From contig NC_085110.1 of NCBI RefSeq assembly GCF_030269925.1, forward strand, positions 3,348,001 to 3,412,000: a DNA stretch of 64,000 bases, written 5' to 3'. The notes under the pieces are model-generated. The model saw only the letters and a list, made by a program, of their open reading frames with translations. It did not search any database and had not been told where the DNA came from. The DNA is from Bombyx mori (lineage: Eukaryota > Arthropoda > Insecta > Lepidoptera > Bombycidae). Each line of letters opens with the position of its first letter. The first letter of the stretch is position 1. A program made the position numbers and the translations under genes. Shown in pieces: positions 1 through 8,794 of this stretch.

Positions 1-318
1 CGTCTCGTATAATATTGAATAGAAACCCAAAAGATCCGAAACATACATTAACCAAACGAGATCCCTTCACTTTCCAAAAGATTATTTTCCTTCTTTGCTT
101 CATCTTTGTTCTCTCCTAATGAATATTCTGGTCGTTTTCATCAAATCAAATTTATTTAAATTGTATGTTTCATGTGATTATCCTATTTAAATAATTAAAC
201 AGAATGTTGGTAAGCGTTTTCTTTTTGACTGGTTCGTGAGCCTTGCATTAAAACTACAATTTCTTCAAACAAATTTAATTTTTTTTTTTCTTGTGTAGCC
301 ACGATAGTAGATTTACTG

Positions 319-395
319 GTGGTAAAGCGCATAGCGTGTCCTCACGGGTAGATACCATAGATACCACCATCCTACCTATTTATGCGGAGATTGCA
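319..395 (+). repeat. Degenerate Bm1-like fragment
   Basis: It resembles the central part of Bm1: ACTGGTGGTA, then a CACGGGTAGATACC segment, then a CTACCTATTTATGC segment. Divergence is much higher than in the neighbouring Bm1 copies, so this is an old relic. Confidence 0.5.
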
Positions 396-445
396 ATTTG
401 AAGTAATACTATCTTTCCAGGTGTGAGCCGTTAACTCGACCGATC

Positions 446-696
446 TTTTTTTTAAATTGCTTAGATGGGTGGACGAGCTCGCAGCCCACCTGGTGTTAAG
501 TGGTTACTCGAGCCCATAGACATCTACAACGTAAATGCGCCACCCATCTTGAGGTATAAGTTCTAAGGTCTCAGTACAGTTACAACGGCTGCCCCACCCT
601 TCAAATCGAAACGCATAACTGCTTCACGGCAGAAATAGGCAGGGTGGTGGTAAGTACCTATCCGTGCGTACTCACAAGAGGTCCTACCACCAGTAA
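446..696 (-). mobile_element. Bm1 SINE, 5'-truncated
   Basis: Minus-strand 3' half of Bm1. The A-rich tail lies at the low coordinate (T-run 445-454), followed by the reverse complement of the CTAAGCAAT, GTGGGCTG, GGGTGGCGCATTTACG and CGTTTCGGTTTGAAGGGTGGGGC blocks. The tRNA-derived head is missing. About 20 bases of the 5' end (AGAGGTCCTACCA) are repeated directly downstream at 697-719. Confidence 0.9.
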
Positions 697-1067
697 ACAA
701 GAGGTCCTACCACTAGTAATCATGGAGTAGAATCCTATATGCAAATATTTGCGGTCATCACACGGAATCCGGCGAGCTGTAAACAAGAACAACGTCTTAT
801 CTTACATCTGTTACAGCATCGTATTACGTCAATACTCTCGCGTGTCGTTTCGATATTATTACGAAGCAACACGTGGTGCGAATTTTGCGTCACAATTCTG
901 TGGCAAAACGTCTACTGAATCCGGTTACTAGAAAATAAAAGTTTCAACAAAATTGTAATGTGTATAACTCTAGATTAAGTTTTTGACACCACGATTTAGA
1001 AGCGGAGTAATCTGTTCCTAAGTAATAAAGTGACGCTTTACAAATATAGTATAATATAAACATATGT

Positions 1068-1261
1068 CTGCCTATTTCTGCCGTGAAGCAGTAATGCGTT
1101 TCGGTTTGAAGGGTGGGGCAGCCGTTGTAACTATACTGAGACCTTAGAACTGATATCTCAAGGTGGGTGGCGCATTTACGTTGTAGATGTCTATGGGCTC
1201 CAGTAACCACTTAACACCAGGTGGGCTGTGAGCTCGTCCATCCATCTAAGCAATAAAAAAA
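1068..1261 (+). mobile_element. Bm1 SINE, 5'-truncated
   Basis: Plus-strand 3' part of Bm1, from the TGCCTATTTCTGCCGTGAAG block to the CTAAGCAATAAAAAA tail. It is inverted relative to the copy at 446-696, so a transcript of both could fold back. Small ORFs here are shadows of the SINE. Confidence 0.9.
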
Positions 1262-1583
1262 TATGTATATATAATATTTTTCATCATTTTAAATGTTTAT
1301 GTTGGCACACCAAATAGCCACCGCTTCCCAAATTAGAATTGTTAGCTGCGATATGCTTCATTTTCATATGGAAAAGACAATTCGACAGTAGTCAATAAAA
1401 TTATGACGCACACACTATATTTTCCTGTCCGGAACTCATTACGCAGTGTTTTTCCTTAAATTAATTATAAATGCATCTTCCTTAATGACATTTCTATTTC
1501 ATAGATAATAACTAGTTTATATCTGTATTCGTTGTTTGAATATTTCAACCTTTTCTTATATAAAAGAGCGATTGTTAGAGATA

Positions 1584-1993
1584 CTAGAGGTCCCGCAGTA
1601 GTCGAAATTCGACTATAATTAATGGGAATTGTAATTTTGTACACTATTATGATTGTATTTTATACTTCTATAATCACAAATTTCGCCAAGACTACACTAT
1701 AAAAAATATTAACAAAGACAAACAATATTTAAATCTATTCTCAATTTGACAACAGACGTCAAGAACAAAAGTTTGACAATAAATAGTATGCATGCGTGTG
1801 TGCGTCAAATACATGGTATGTAGTGTGTGTAATGTTTTCTTTATTGATTTAATGTATCTGTTATGCATTATTTAAAAAAAAAATTAGCATTGTGCACTCC
1901 TTCTCTATATTCTCTATAAGTGTGGAAAATTTCATACTCCTCCGTCCGCGCAATTTTCGTCAAAAGGGATACAAAGTTTTTGCTTCACGTATT
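1584..1993 (+). mobile_element. ACTAG-type short retroposon, copy A, with 13-base target duplication
   Basis: A 410-base repeat that begins CTAGAGGTCCCGCAG and ends CTTCACGTATT. It is flanked by a perfect 13-base direct repeat, ATTGTTAGAGATA, at 1571-1583 and 1994-2006. A target duplication of this length points to LINE-type retroposition. Other copies in the window are at 32819-33232 (minus) and 41147-41567 (plus). There is no coding capacity; the 74-residue ORF across it is not supported. Confidence 0.8.
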
Positions 1994-2478
1994 ATTGTTA
2001 GAGATATTCCAAAGGGAGATCTTAATTGTCATTCACATAGTTCAAACCCATTGTCATATTGTAATTCTGTTTTGAATATAATATTCAGTGATGTATTAAA
2101 TAATTTTTTATTTTAAACAATACAATCGCTCACCTTGTAACTCATTCCTGATTTTCTGCTGTGTGTAACTCAGAAATACTCTTCTTTCTTCAGACACCGA
2201 ACTTACCATTGACCCAGTAGTAGAGTTTTCATTTCAGATCCTTCCGCTTAAGATTTTAAACGTCTTGAAATCGCTATTCTGATCTCAGTCTACATTTGAA
2301 GTTATGAAAAGCTAATACACGAAAATATATTTTAAAAATCAGTGAACAACGGCCAGTATCTCACTGCTAGATTTAAACGAGATATAAACGCATATAACTA
2401 TATATATGTACTTTATTTAAAGTATTATAAGCAACAAAAAGCATTCCATCAGTTTTAAAGGAAAAACAGTACGCGCAT

Positions 2479-2625
2479 GTAACTATACTTGAGATCTTAG
2501 AACTTATATCCCATGGTGGGTGGCGCATTTACGTTGCGGATGTATATGGGCTCCAGTAACCATTTAACACCAGGTGGGCTGTGAGCTCGTCCACCCAAAT
2601 AAACAATAAAAAATAAATAAATAAA
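2479..2625 (+). mobile_element. Bm1 SINE, strongly 5'-truncated
   Basis: Only the last part of Bm1 is present, from TGTAACTATACTTGAGATC to the A-rich tail AATAAAAAATAAATAAATAAA. Confidence 0.88.
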
Positions 2626-4316
2626 AAACATACGGTGCTGTAAAGTCACTCATGCAATTTTTGTTAAAACTGAACTGAGTATGAGAAAATACATTTTTTA
2701 ATAGTTATCAGTGAGGTATTTGCTTTTACTGATGAAGTTTAAAGTTTTAGTTTAAATATTACTATCGTTTTTATTTCTTTAGTCTATCAGAACTATATAT
2801 AATAAGATGTTGAATTTTCTAACGCTTCTCCTGAAAAATTACATAATTTGCATAAGTGACGTTATCACACCGTATGTGCGAGTAATCACTTAATTAGGAA
2901 TGACTATACTATTGAAATCTGGCCTTAACGATAACGTGATCTATTAAGTTATTAAATAATTTGCCAATTATGTGATTAGGTTATCAAAAGTTCCGTTGGA
3001 ATTGTCGAAATACAAATTGGCAGTTTTTATATGTAATGAAGTCTAAAATACCGAAAGCAACTTATGTGGAAGAACAAATTGCCGAATTCCCTATACCCTC
3101 ACAGATACCGAAGTCACGATATAATTAAGCAATTTTGTCATTCCGTTATCGACGGCATCGTTAGCATTGTTTATATACAAATTGGCAGTTTTTGTGTAAT
3201 CAAGTGTAAAGTCTGATGTACTGGCGAGAACTTAAATGAACGCTGTCGTTGTTTTAATGATCATTTCGTAATGATAATAATTAGCAAATTATGTGATTAG
3301 GTTATCAAAAGTTCCGTTGGAATTGAAGAAATACAAATTGCCAGTTTTTATGTAATCAAGTCTAAAATACAGAAAGGAACTTATGTGAACAAACAAATTG
3401 CCGAATTCCCGATGCCCTTACAGATACCAGAGTTACGATATAATTAAGCAATTTTGTCATTCCGTTATCGACGGCATCGTTAGCATTGTTGATATACAAA
3501 TTGGCAGTTTTTGTGTAATCAAGTGTAAAGTCTGATGTACTGGCGAGAACTTAAATGAACGCTGTTATTATTTTAATGATCATTTCGTAATGACAACTTT
3601 TGTTTCTAGAATATATTTTGTATCATCCAATTAGGAGTTGGTGGTCAATATGCCAATACGTGGCTCATTGGTATGACAAATGATGGTATGTTGTGAGCCC
3701 GCATGGATTGGTACCACGATGTTAACAACAGCAGGATCGTCTTTACACATTGATTTCACCTTAAAACTAGGAGTTAATTTAGAATAAAATGTTTAGCTTA
3801 ACCAAACAAAAACACAGCGATCGACAGAAGTCTAAAATTCATGAAACATCCTAAAAATGTATAACAAAACACTTTTCCTTTCGATGGTACGAAAATACAA
3901 GGATCTACCCTATTTAATAAGTGGTTAGTGTGTGACAAAACACAGGGTTCATTGTGTCCGAGTGGCCACCCATTTACCTAATAACTTTAACAATTATCGG
4001 TGTAGAGTGACCATTGTTTATTTACGGATAAACTTGTTAAAAAAGATTCGATCAGACAATATTTTCCATTGAGATTTACATATTTTTTTATTTAAAATCA
4101 GGTCTGGTGCCGGCCTAATATAGCTACGCCTACCTTTTTCTATGTGTATTGCAAACATGAAATTGTATATATTAGAAATTGTATAATGGTATTTAATGGT
4201 GGTAGAATTTTATAAGTAGGGGTAGATGCAACCAACTTGCCTATTACTGTCTCGAAGCAATCATAGGATACAATCATAGAATAGAAGGACGAGACCGCCG
4301 TTGCCATGGAAATATA
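2626..4316. other. AT-rich intergenic DNA around the 321-base dimer
   Basis: Apart from the tandem dimer at 2957-3597 and a weak Bm1-like trace near 3636-3730 (GTGAGCCCGCATGG then GGTACCACGATG), I see no gene, RNA or clear mobile element here. Confidence 0.6.
2957..3597. repeat. 321-base tandem dimer with internal sub-repeats
   Basis: Two direct copies with a 321-base period: TGTGATTAGGTTATC occurs at 2971 and 3292. Within each unit the block ATACAAATTGGCAGTTTT recurs after about 155-165 bases, so the unit itself looks like a diverged dimer. The DNA is AT-rich with no ORF. It resembles a short satellite or the interior of a DNA element. Confidence 0.85.
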
Positions 4317-4684
4317 ATTATTTTTATTGCCCTTGTAGGCAGATGAGCACACGGCCCACCTGATGGTGAGTGGTTACCGTCTCCCATGGACTTCTCAGCA
4401 ATGCCAGAGGCAGAGCCAAGCCGCTGCCTACCATTAAGTACTCTCCGCAAGCCTCGTTTGAAGAAGGACATGTCATAGCGCTCGGGAAACACCGTGGAGG
4501 GGAGCTCATTCCATAGCCGGATGGTATGTGGCAAAAAAGACCTCTGGAAACCCACTGAACGCAGCGGTTCCAGATAATATGGATGAACTCTGCTCCGATG
4601 GCGGGAGGTGCGATGATAAAAAGGAGATGAAGGGATCATCTCAAACAGTTCCTCAGAGCACTCCCCAAGCACACTCAATATTAT
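4317..4684 (-). mobile_element. LINE 3' end: reverse transcriptase C-terminal fragment
   Basis: The minus-strand frame reads a conserved LINE RT tail with the motif FLPHTIRLWNELPSTVFP, then SFFKRGL, then a short 3' UTR ending in an A-rich tail (T-rich at 4317-4325 on plus). The WNELP-type tail is typical of CR1/Jockey-like reverse transcriptases; I do not assign the family firmly. Related pieces lie at 29991-30219 and 59318-59786. It is a 5'-truncated dead copy, not a host gene. Confidence 0.85.
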
Positions 4685-4726
4685 AAAGTCTGTGAGATTT
4701 TTTTTCTTACCTAATTGTTGGTAGCC

Positions 4727-5056
4727 TTTTTTTCGGGCAGGAGCCGAACGTCATGCAAGGCTTCGGCACCTATAGAGCACGCGGGACTTGACGGTCTACA
4801 GATGTTGAGAGTATACCGCGGGTCCAAAGATTTTTAAGGGCACCACCGAACGACTCTCTTTGCACTCTTTCATCCGACGTCCGATCTCCACCTGGGGTCA
4901 GAACCCAGTCAGAGTAGGGGGGCTCCCACGGTCAACACTACAACCAGACTCACCACCCCGAGGATGCCCGGCCGACAAATCGTCGAGGCGATAGTCAACG
5001 ACTCTACGTCGGTCGGTATGAGCAGCCCGACAGGCCGCCCTAGGCGGTGCCGCTGG
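4727..5056 (-). mobile_element. Unidentified LINE-like 3' segment
   Basis: A GC-richer, non-coding minus-strand stretch ending in a short A-run (T7 at 4729-4735). It abuts the poly-A of the Jockey LINE at 5057, so it looks like the older element into which Jockey inserted or next to which it landed. It has no recognisable protein. The 3'-end-plus-A-tail layout suggests a truncated LINE. Confidence 0.4.
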
Positions 5057-5076
5057 TTTTTTTTTTTTTTATGATT

Positions 5077-5125
5077 GAAAGTTTACTGGTGGCCCGAAGG
5101 CCTTTCCAGTTTCACCAGGACAGGT
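5077..5125 (-). other. 3'-terminal hairpin of the Jockey LINE RNA
   Basis: Just before the poly-A, the minus strand reads GGCC-TTCG-GGCC, a four-pair stem with a UUCG tetraloop, with CTGGT...ACCAG able to pair outside it. The related tail at 58131-58370 keeps the GGCC/GGCC stem with a TCCG loop. Confidence 0.5.
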
Positions 5126-5235
5126 GGGCGAGCAAAGGCTCAGCCAAGAGGGGTGGGATTTGCTAACAACTGCCCGAGCGCCTCCGAAGGAGACCTAACA
5201 ACTCAAGAGCAATTGTTTCGCGAATGAATCTACTA

Positions 5236-5286
5236 CCGGATCGGAATCGCGACCCGCTGAGAAGATCCGGCGAGAAACTCAGCGGG
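5236..5286 (-). other. Conserved 3' UTR stem-loop with possible pseudoknot (copy 1)
   Basis: On plus coordinates, CCCGCTGAG (5253-5261) is complementary to CTCAGCGGG (5278-5286). The loop contains GATCCGG (5264-5270), complementary to CCGGATC (5236-5242), so an H-type pseudoknot is possible. The same layout occurs in at least three other LINE tails in the window with compensatory changes (12450-12483, 36523-36556, 61396-61446). The inferred role is recognition of the RNA 3' end by the RT. Confidence 0.65.
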
Positions 5287-5298
5287 CTGATGCATGGG

Positions 5299-8181
5299 TT
5301 AGGTTGCACGTCGACCTCTTTGTCGAGTTCGACGAGTACGGTTACCGGGGTCCCTAAGCCTGCCCCTAGTATTAGAGCTGAAGGCATCTAATGCAAAGGT
5401 TATTGGATCTGATGGATCCGTAAGGACGTGTCTAGGGCGTCGACGGTGACTGGCTCCTGCATGATCAGGATTCGGGGAGTAGTCAGCGGCGGCAACGATA
5501 AGGCGATTATCATGACGCATAGCCTTATCGAAGTATCGTTCCGATGCTGACTTCATGTATTTCGGAATTGATTCGAGGCCCAGGTCGTCGTGTAGGTCAA
5601 CGTTCCTCACGAACCACGGAGCCCCGACAACTAACCTGCAAAAACGGGATTGTAGGGATTGGAGGGTGTCTATGTGTGTGCGGGCCGCGTGAGCGAACAC
5701 CACACTCGCGTAAGTCATGACGGGCCTTATGCAAGTTTTGTAAAGTGTCACCTTGTTCCGAAGGGACATTTTACTCCGCTTACAGATCATGGGGTAGAGT
5801 CTACCGAGAATAAACGCGGCACGGTCACGGACTGATTTTATATGCGGGCGGAATGTCATCGATGCATCCAGGGTAACGCCCAGGTACTTGACCTTCCTGG
5901 CCCAGGGTATGGGTTGTCTAAAGAGAGTAATCGGGGGTGTGAGATTCCTCCTCCTAATCCGGGAGGAAATCCGTGTGGAGCTTCCCCTCTGAAATAGCAC
6001 CGCAGTACTTTTCGCTGGGTTGATGTCTATGCGCCATTTTCGGAACCACTGTCCTAGGGCTAGGGCTGCGCTCTGAAGCTTCTTCGCGATTAGGGACTTA
6101 TTTCTACTAGAATAGTAAACAGTCGTGTCGTCGGCGAATAAAGCTAAATGGGTCGGCGGCGACCGGGGAATATCGTTGACGAATAAGCTAAATAGGAGGG
6201 GTGAGAGGACAGAGCCTTGCGGGACTCCAGCTGTGAGAGGTCGTGGGGAGGAGCGGGTTCCCTCGACTCGATATCGAAAAGAGCGGTTCGACAAGAAGTC
6301 CCGTATGATGAGCACGAGACTATCCGGCACGCCCATGTTGAATAGTTTGAAAATCAAACCGTTGTGCCAGACTTTGTCGAACGCTTTTGCGACGTCGAAG
6401 AAGAGAGCTCCCGTGTATAACGGTTGTGGTCGATTAAGCCCCACAAGAATGTGCTCCGTGAGGCGGTGCACCTGTTGAACGCATGAGTGATTTGTACGGA
6501 ATCCGAATTGTTCATCGATGAGAATGCCCTTGGATGAGACGAAATCTCTGAGGCGCTTGTAGAGCAGACGCTCATACAGCTTGCCTAGAGACATGAGGAG
6601 GCTAATCGGGCGGTAACTCGTCGGATGATTTTTTGGTTTACCGGGTTTATGTATGCCGATAACGTCCGCTTCTTTCCACACCGCGGGAAAGATACAGTTC
6701 GCCATAGCGGCATTGAAAATAGATGCCAACATCACGATGAGTTGGACGGGTAGAAGTTTAATAACGCGGTTAGATATACCGTCGGAACCGGGAGCCTTGC
6801 GAGGACGTAGGTCTTTGATCAAGTCTTTAACTTCCATCGGGGTGACGGGTGGTAACGCATCCGAGGGTGGCAAGGAGGCTCTGCGTTCTACCTCACTGTC
6901 TACTAATTCTACATGAACAGGGTCCACGGATTGAGTGCTGGGCGTGCACTGGGTTTGCAATGTATCGGCCAGCAGCTCTGCTTTTTCGTCATCATCAAAG
7001 GCCGCGAGTCGGCCTGAGGGGCCTACGAGGGGGGGCATAGTTACTACCGTATCCGATTTGAGAGTACGAGCTAAGCGGTAGTAAGACCTTTGGGAGGGCG
7101 CGAGTCCTTCTAAGAAATCAGACCATCTGGCATCTCGGACTTCGGCGATGCGAGACTTTACGTCGCGTTGTAGGGCACGCATTCGAATACGATTTTCCGC
7201 GGTAGGATACCTGTCGTAGGCGCGTATCGAGGCGTTCTTAGCTCTAAGGAGTTCCCTAATATCGTCGGACAATTTGAAGCGGTGAAGGAAGTCCTCCGCT
7301 ACAACTTGTTTCGATGACCTATCTAATGTCGAGGTGATGTGTGATGTTAAGATGTCTATGGCTTCAGCGGTATCCTGAGGAGACGGGGTAGAGTCCGGGT
7401 TAAACGGGAGCGATGGTGGATCAGATTCAGCCAGGCTGATGCCCAGCGTGTGCCAATCCACCACAGTCCTCGTGACGGGAACGGAATCGGGAGCGCGACC
7501 GAGCTTCATAACGACGGGACGGTGGTCTGAATCTAACTCTGAAACTACTTCGATCGAGTGTAAGCGCAGAGTTACGTTTTTTAATAACGCTATGTCGAGT
7601 ATATCCGGGCGATGCGCGATATTTAGCGGGTAGTGAGTCGGGGTTAACGGAGCGACGATATCGAAGGCGAGATCATCGACTAACGCGTCAAGCCGCCTGC
7701 CATTCGGGGTTGTGGTGTGTGAGTTCCACCTGATGTGTTTACAATTTAGGTCGCCCGCCAGAATGACAGAGCTCCCCATACCGAGCAGCGCCTCGATATC
7801 ACTGCTTAGAACGATCTTATCCGGTGGAAGATAAACGGACGCGATAACGATCGGCGCGTGTCCCGTCAGTGAGATTCGGCACACTGATGCTTCGATATTA
7901 GCGAGCGCGGGAGGATCGAGCGGGACGCAATGCAGGGCTCTTCTATAGTAAATGACGGTACCACCACCACGGGCAGAGAGCCTGTCGTTCCTGACCATGT
8001 TATAGTTCGCGATTTTAGGGTCACGGCGCGCGGGCTTAAGTAGGGTCTCCTGCACTAAAAAGATATCAATTTGATGGTCACGCAAAAAGTCAGAAACCTG
8101 ATCACGTTGATTTGCGAGACCGTAAGCGTTAAAAAATCCTATCGTCACGGATAGGGGCTTTATTCTACTTATATACGCCAT
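5299..8181 (-). CDS. Jockey LINE ORF2: endonuclease-reverse transcriptase (copy 1)
   Basis: A 960-residue polyprotein that nicks target DNA and primes reverse transcription of the element's own RNA. Residues 1-230 form an APE-type endonuclease, with the catalytic QET at 44-46, GDLN at 143-146 and SDH at 218-220. RT follows: KAPGSDGIS near 462-470, YRPISLL near 523-529, FDVAKAFD near 595-602 (D596), GVPQGSVLSPLLF near 652-664 and FADD at 682-685. The RT tail runs to 960, with no RNase H motif seen. Length and motif order fit an intact Jockey ORF2. The start ATG at 8181 follows the ORF1 stop by three bases in the same frame (TAA TCA ATG), which suggests reinitiation or coupled translation. It is identical to the copy at 18812-21694. 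Confidence 0.95.
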   Translation of the reverse strand: MAYISRIKPLSVTIGFFNAYGLANQRDQVSDFLRDHQIDIFLVQETLLKPARRDPKIANYNMVRNDRLSARGGGTVIYYRRALHCVPLDPPALANIEASVCRISLTGHAPIVIASVYLPPDKIVLSSDIEALLGMGSSVILAGDLNCKHIRWNSHTTTPNGRRLDALVDDLAFDIVAPLTPTHYPLNIAHRPDILDIALLKNVTLRLHSIEVVSELDSDHRPVVMKLGRAPDSVPVTRTVVDWHTLGISLAESDPPSLPFNPDSTPSPQDTAEAIDILTSHITSTLDRSSKQVVAEDFLHRFKLSDDIRELLRAKNASIRAYDRYPTAENRIRMRALQRDVKSRIAEVRDARWSDFLEGLAPSQRSYYRLARTLKSDTVVTMPPLVGPSGRLAAFDDDEKAELLADTLQTQCTPSTQSVDPVHVELVDSEVERRASLPPSDALPPVTPMEVKDLIKDLRPRKAPGSDGISNRVIKLLPVQLIVMLASIFNAAMANCIFPAVWKEADVIGIHKPGKPKNHPTSYRPISLLMSLGKLYERLLYKRLRDFVSSKGILIDEQFGFRTNHSCVQQVHRLTEHILVGLNRPQPLYTGALFFDVAKAFDKVWHNGLIFKLFNMGVPDSLVLIIRDFLSNRSFRYRVEGTRSSPRPLTAGVPQGSVLSPLLFSLFVNDIPRSPPTHLALFADDTTVYYSSRNKSLIAKKLQSAALALGQWFRKWRIDINPAKSTAVLFQRGSSTRISSRIRRRNLTPPITLFRQPIPWARKVKYLGVTLDASMTFRPHIKSVRDRAAFILGRLYPMICKRSKMSLRNKVTLYKTCIRPVMTYASVVFAHAARTHIDTLQSLQSRFCRLVVGAPWFVRNVDLHDDLGLESIPKYMKSASERYFDKAMRHDNRLIVAAADYSPNPDHAGASHRRRPRHVLTDPSDPITFALDAFSSNTRGRLRDPGNRTRRTRQRGRRAT

Positions 8182-8184
8182 TGA

Positions 8185-8775
8185 TTACCGGCGGAGTGAG
8201 GGGAGGACGTACGTATTTAATGACGCGTATACGTCGGCGTATTCCTGCACAACGGCGATAAAGTGTTGTGCAGTGGAGGCAGCGCGAATGGCGTCGCCCA
8301 AAGCGTTAACGCGCTCAAAGTTGATCGACTGAAAGAAGTCGATCGCTAAAGCGAGATTGTCGGACGCGGTCGGAGGGCAAGTCGCGGGAGAGGGATGAGT
8401 CGCGGGGGCGGGACGAATCGCGGAGGAGGGAGTTGTAGCCGTGTTCGTGTACGGCAGCGGTTTCGCCCAGGCCGAGACACTGGGCACCGCCGCCGGAACG
8501 AACGCTGGCTTAGCCTGCGACGCAGAGGGTGCCGAGGCTTTGATGTCTGGGCCGGAAGCTCGGAGGCGGTTTTGGCGGGCGACGCGGCTATTTATTTTCG
8601 GGGCTCGGGGGCATCCGCGGTAATTTGCGGGGTGACCCTGTGTTCGACACAGGACGCAGCTAGGCGGTTCCGTCGCGGTTTTTTGATCGCGAGTGCATAG
8701 GGCCGTGGCGTGATCGCCTAAACATTTGACGCATCGGGGGCGCGCGTGACAGTTACGGGAAGAGTGCCCATACAA
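8185..8775 (-). CDS. Jockey LINE ORF1 (gag), C-terminal part with zinc knuckles (copy 1)
   Basis: This frame encodes the nucleic-acid-binding end of gag. Cys/His clusters include CHARPRCVKCLGDHATALC and CVLCRTQGHPANYRGC, the arrangement of Jockey-type gag knuckles, followed by a Pro/Ala/Ser-rich linker and a C-terminal helical segment ending at a TAA three bases before ORF2. The apparent ATG at 8775 is internal: the reading frame continues upstream through a further C..C pair that completes the first knuckle. It is joined to the N-terminal half only by a shift at the A7 run (8806-8812). Residue H here is R in the second duplicate (8396 T versus 21909 C). Confidence 0.85.
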   Translation of the reverse strand: MYGHSSRNCHARPRCVKCLGDHATALCTRDQKTATEPPSCVLCRTQGHPANYRGCPRAPKINSRVARQNRLRASGPDIKASAPSASQAKPAFVPAAVPSVSAWAKPLPYTNTATTPSSAIRPAPATHPSPATCPPTASDNLALAIDFFQSINFERVNALGDAIRAASTAQHFIAVVQEYADVYASLNTYVLPSLRR

Positions 8776-8794
8776 TTGACAGTTATGGCACTGG

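Noticed and set aside
749..931. 60-residue ORF, repeated at 14262-14444
   Set aside because: It is doubled only because the region is duplicated. No motif, no homologous locus outside the duplication, and a neighbouring frame is equally open.
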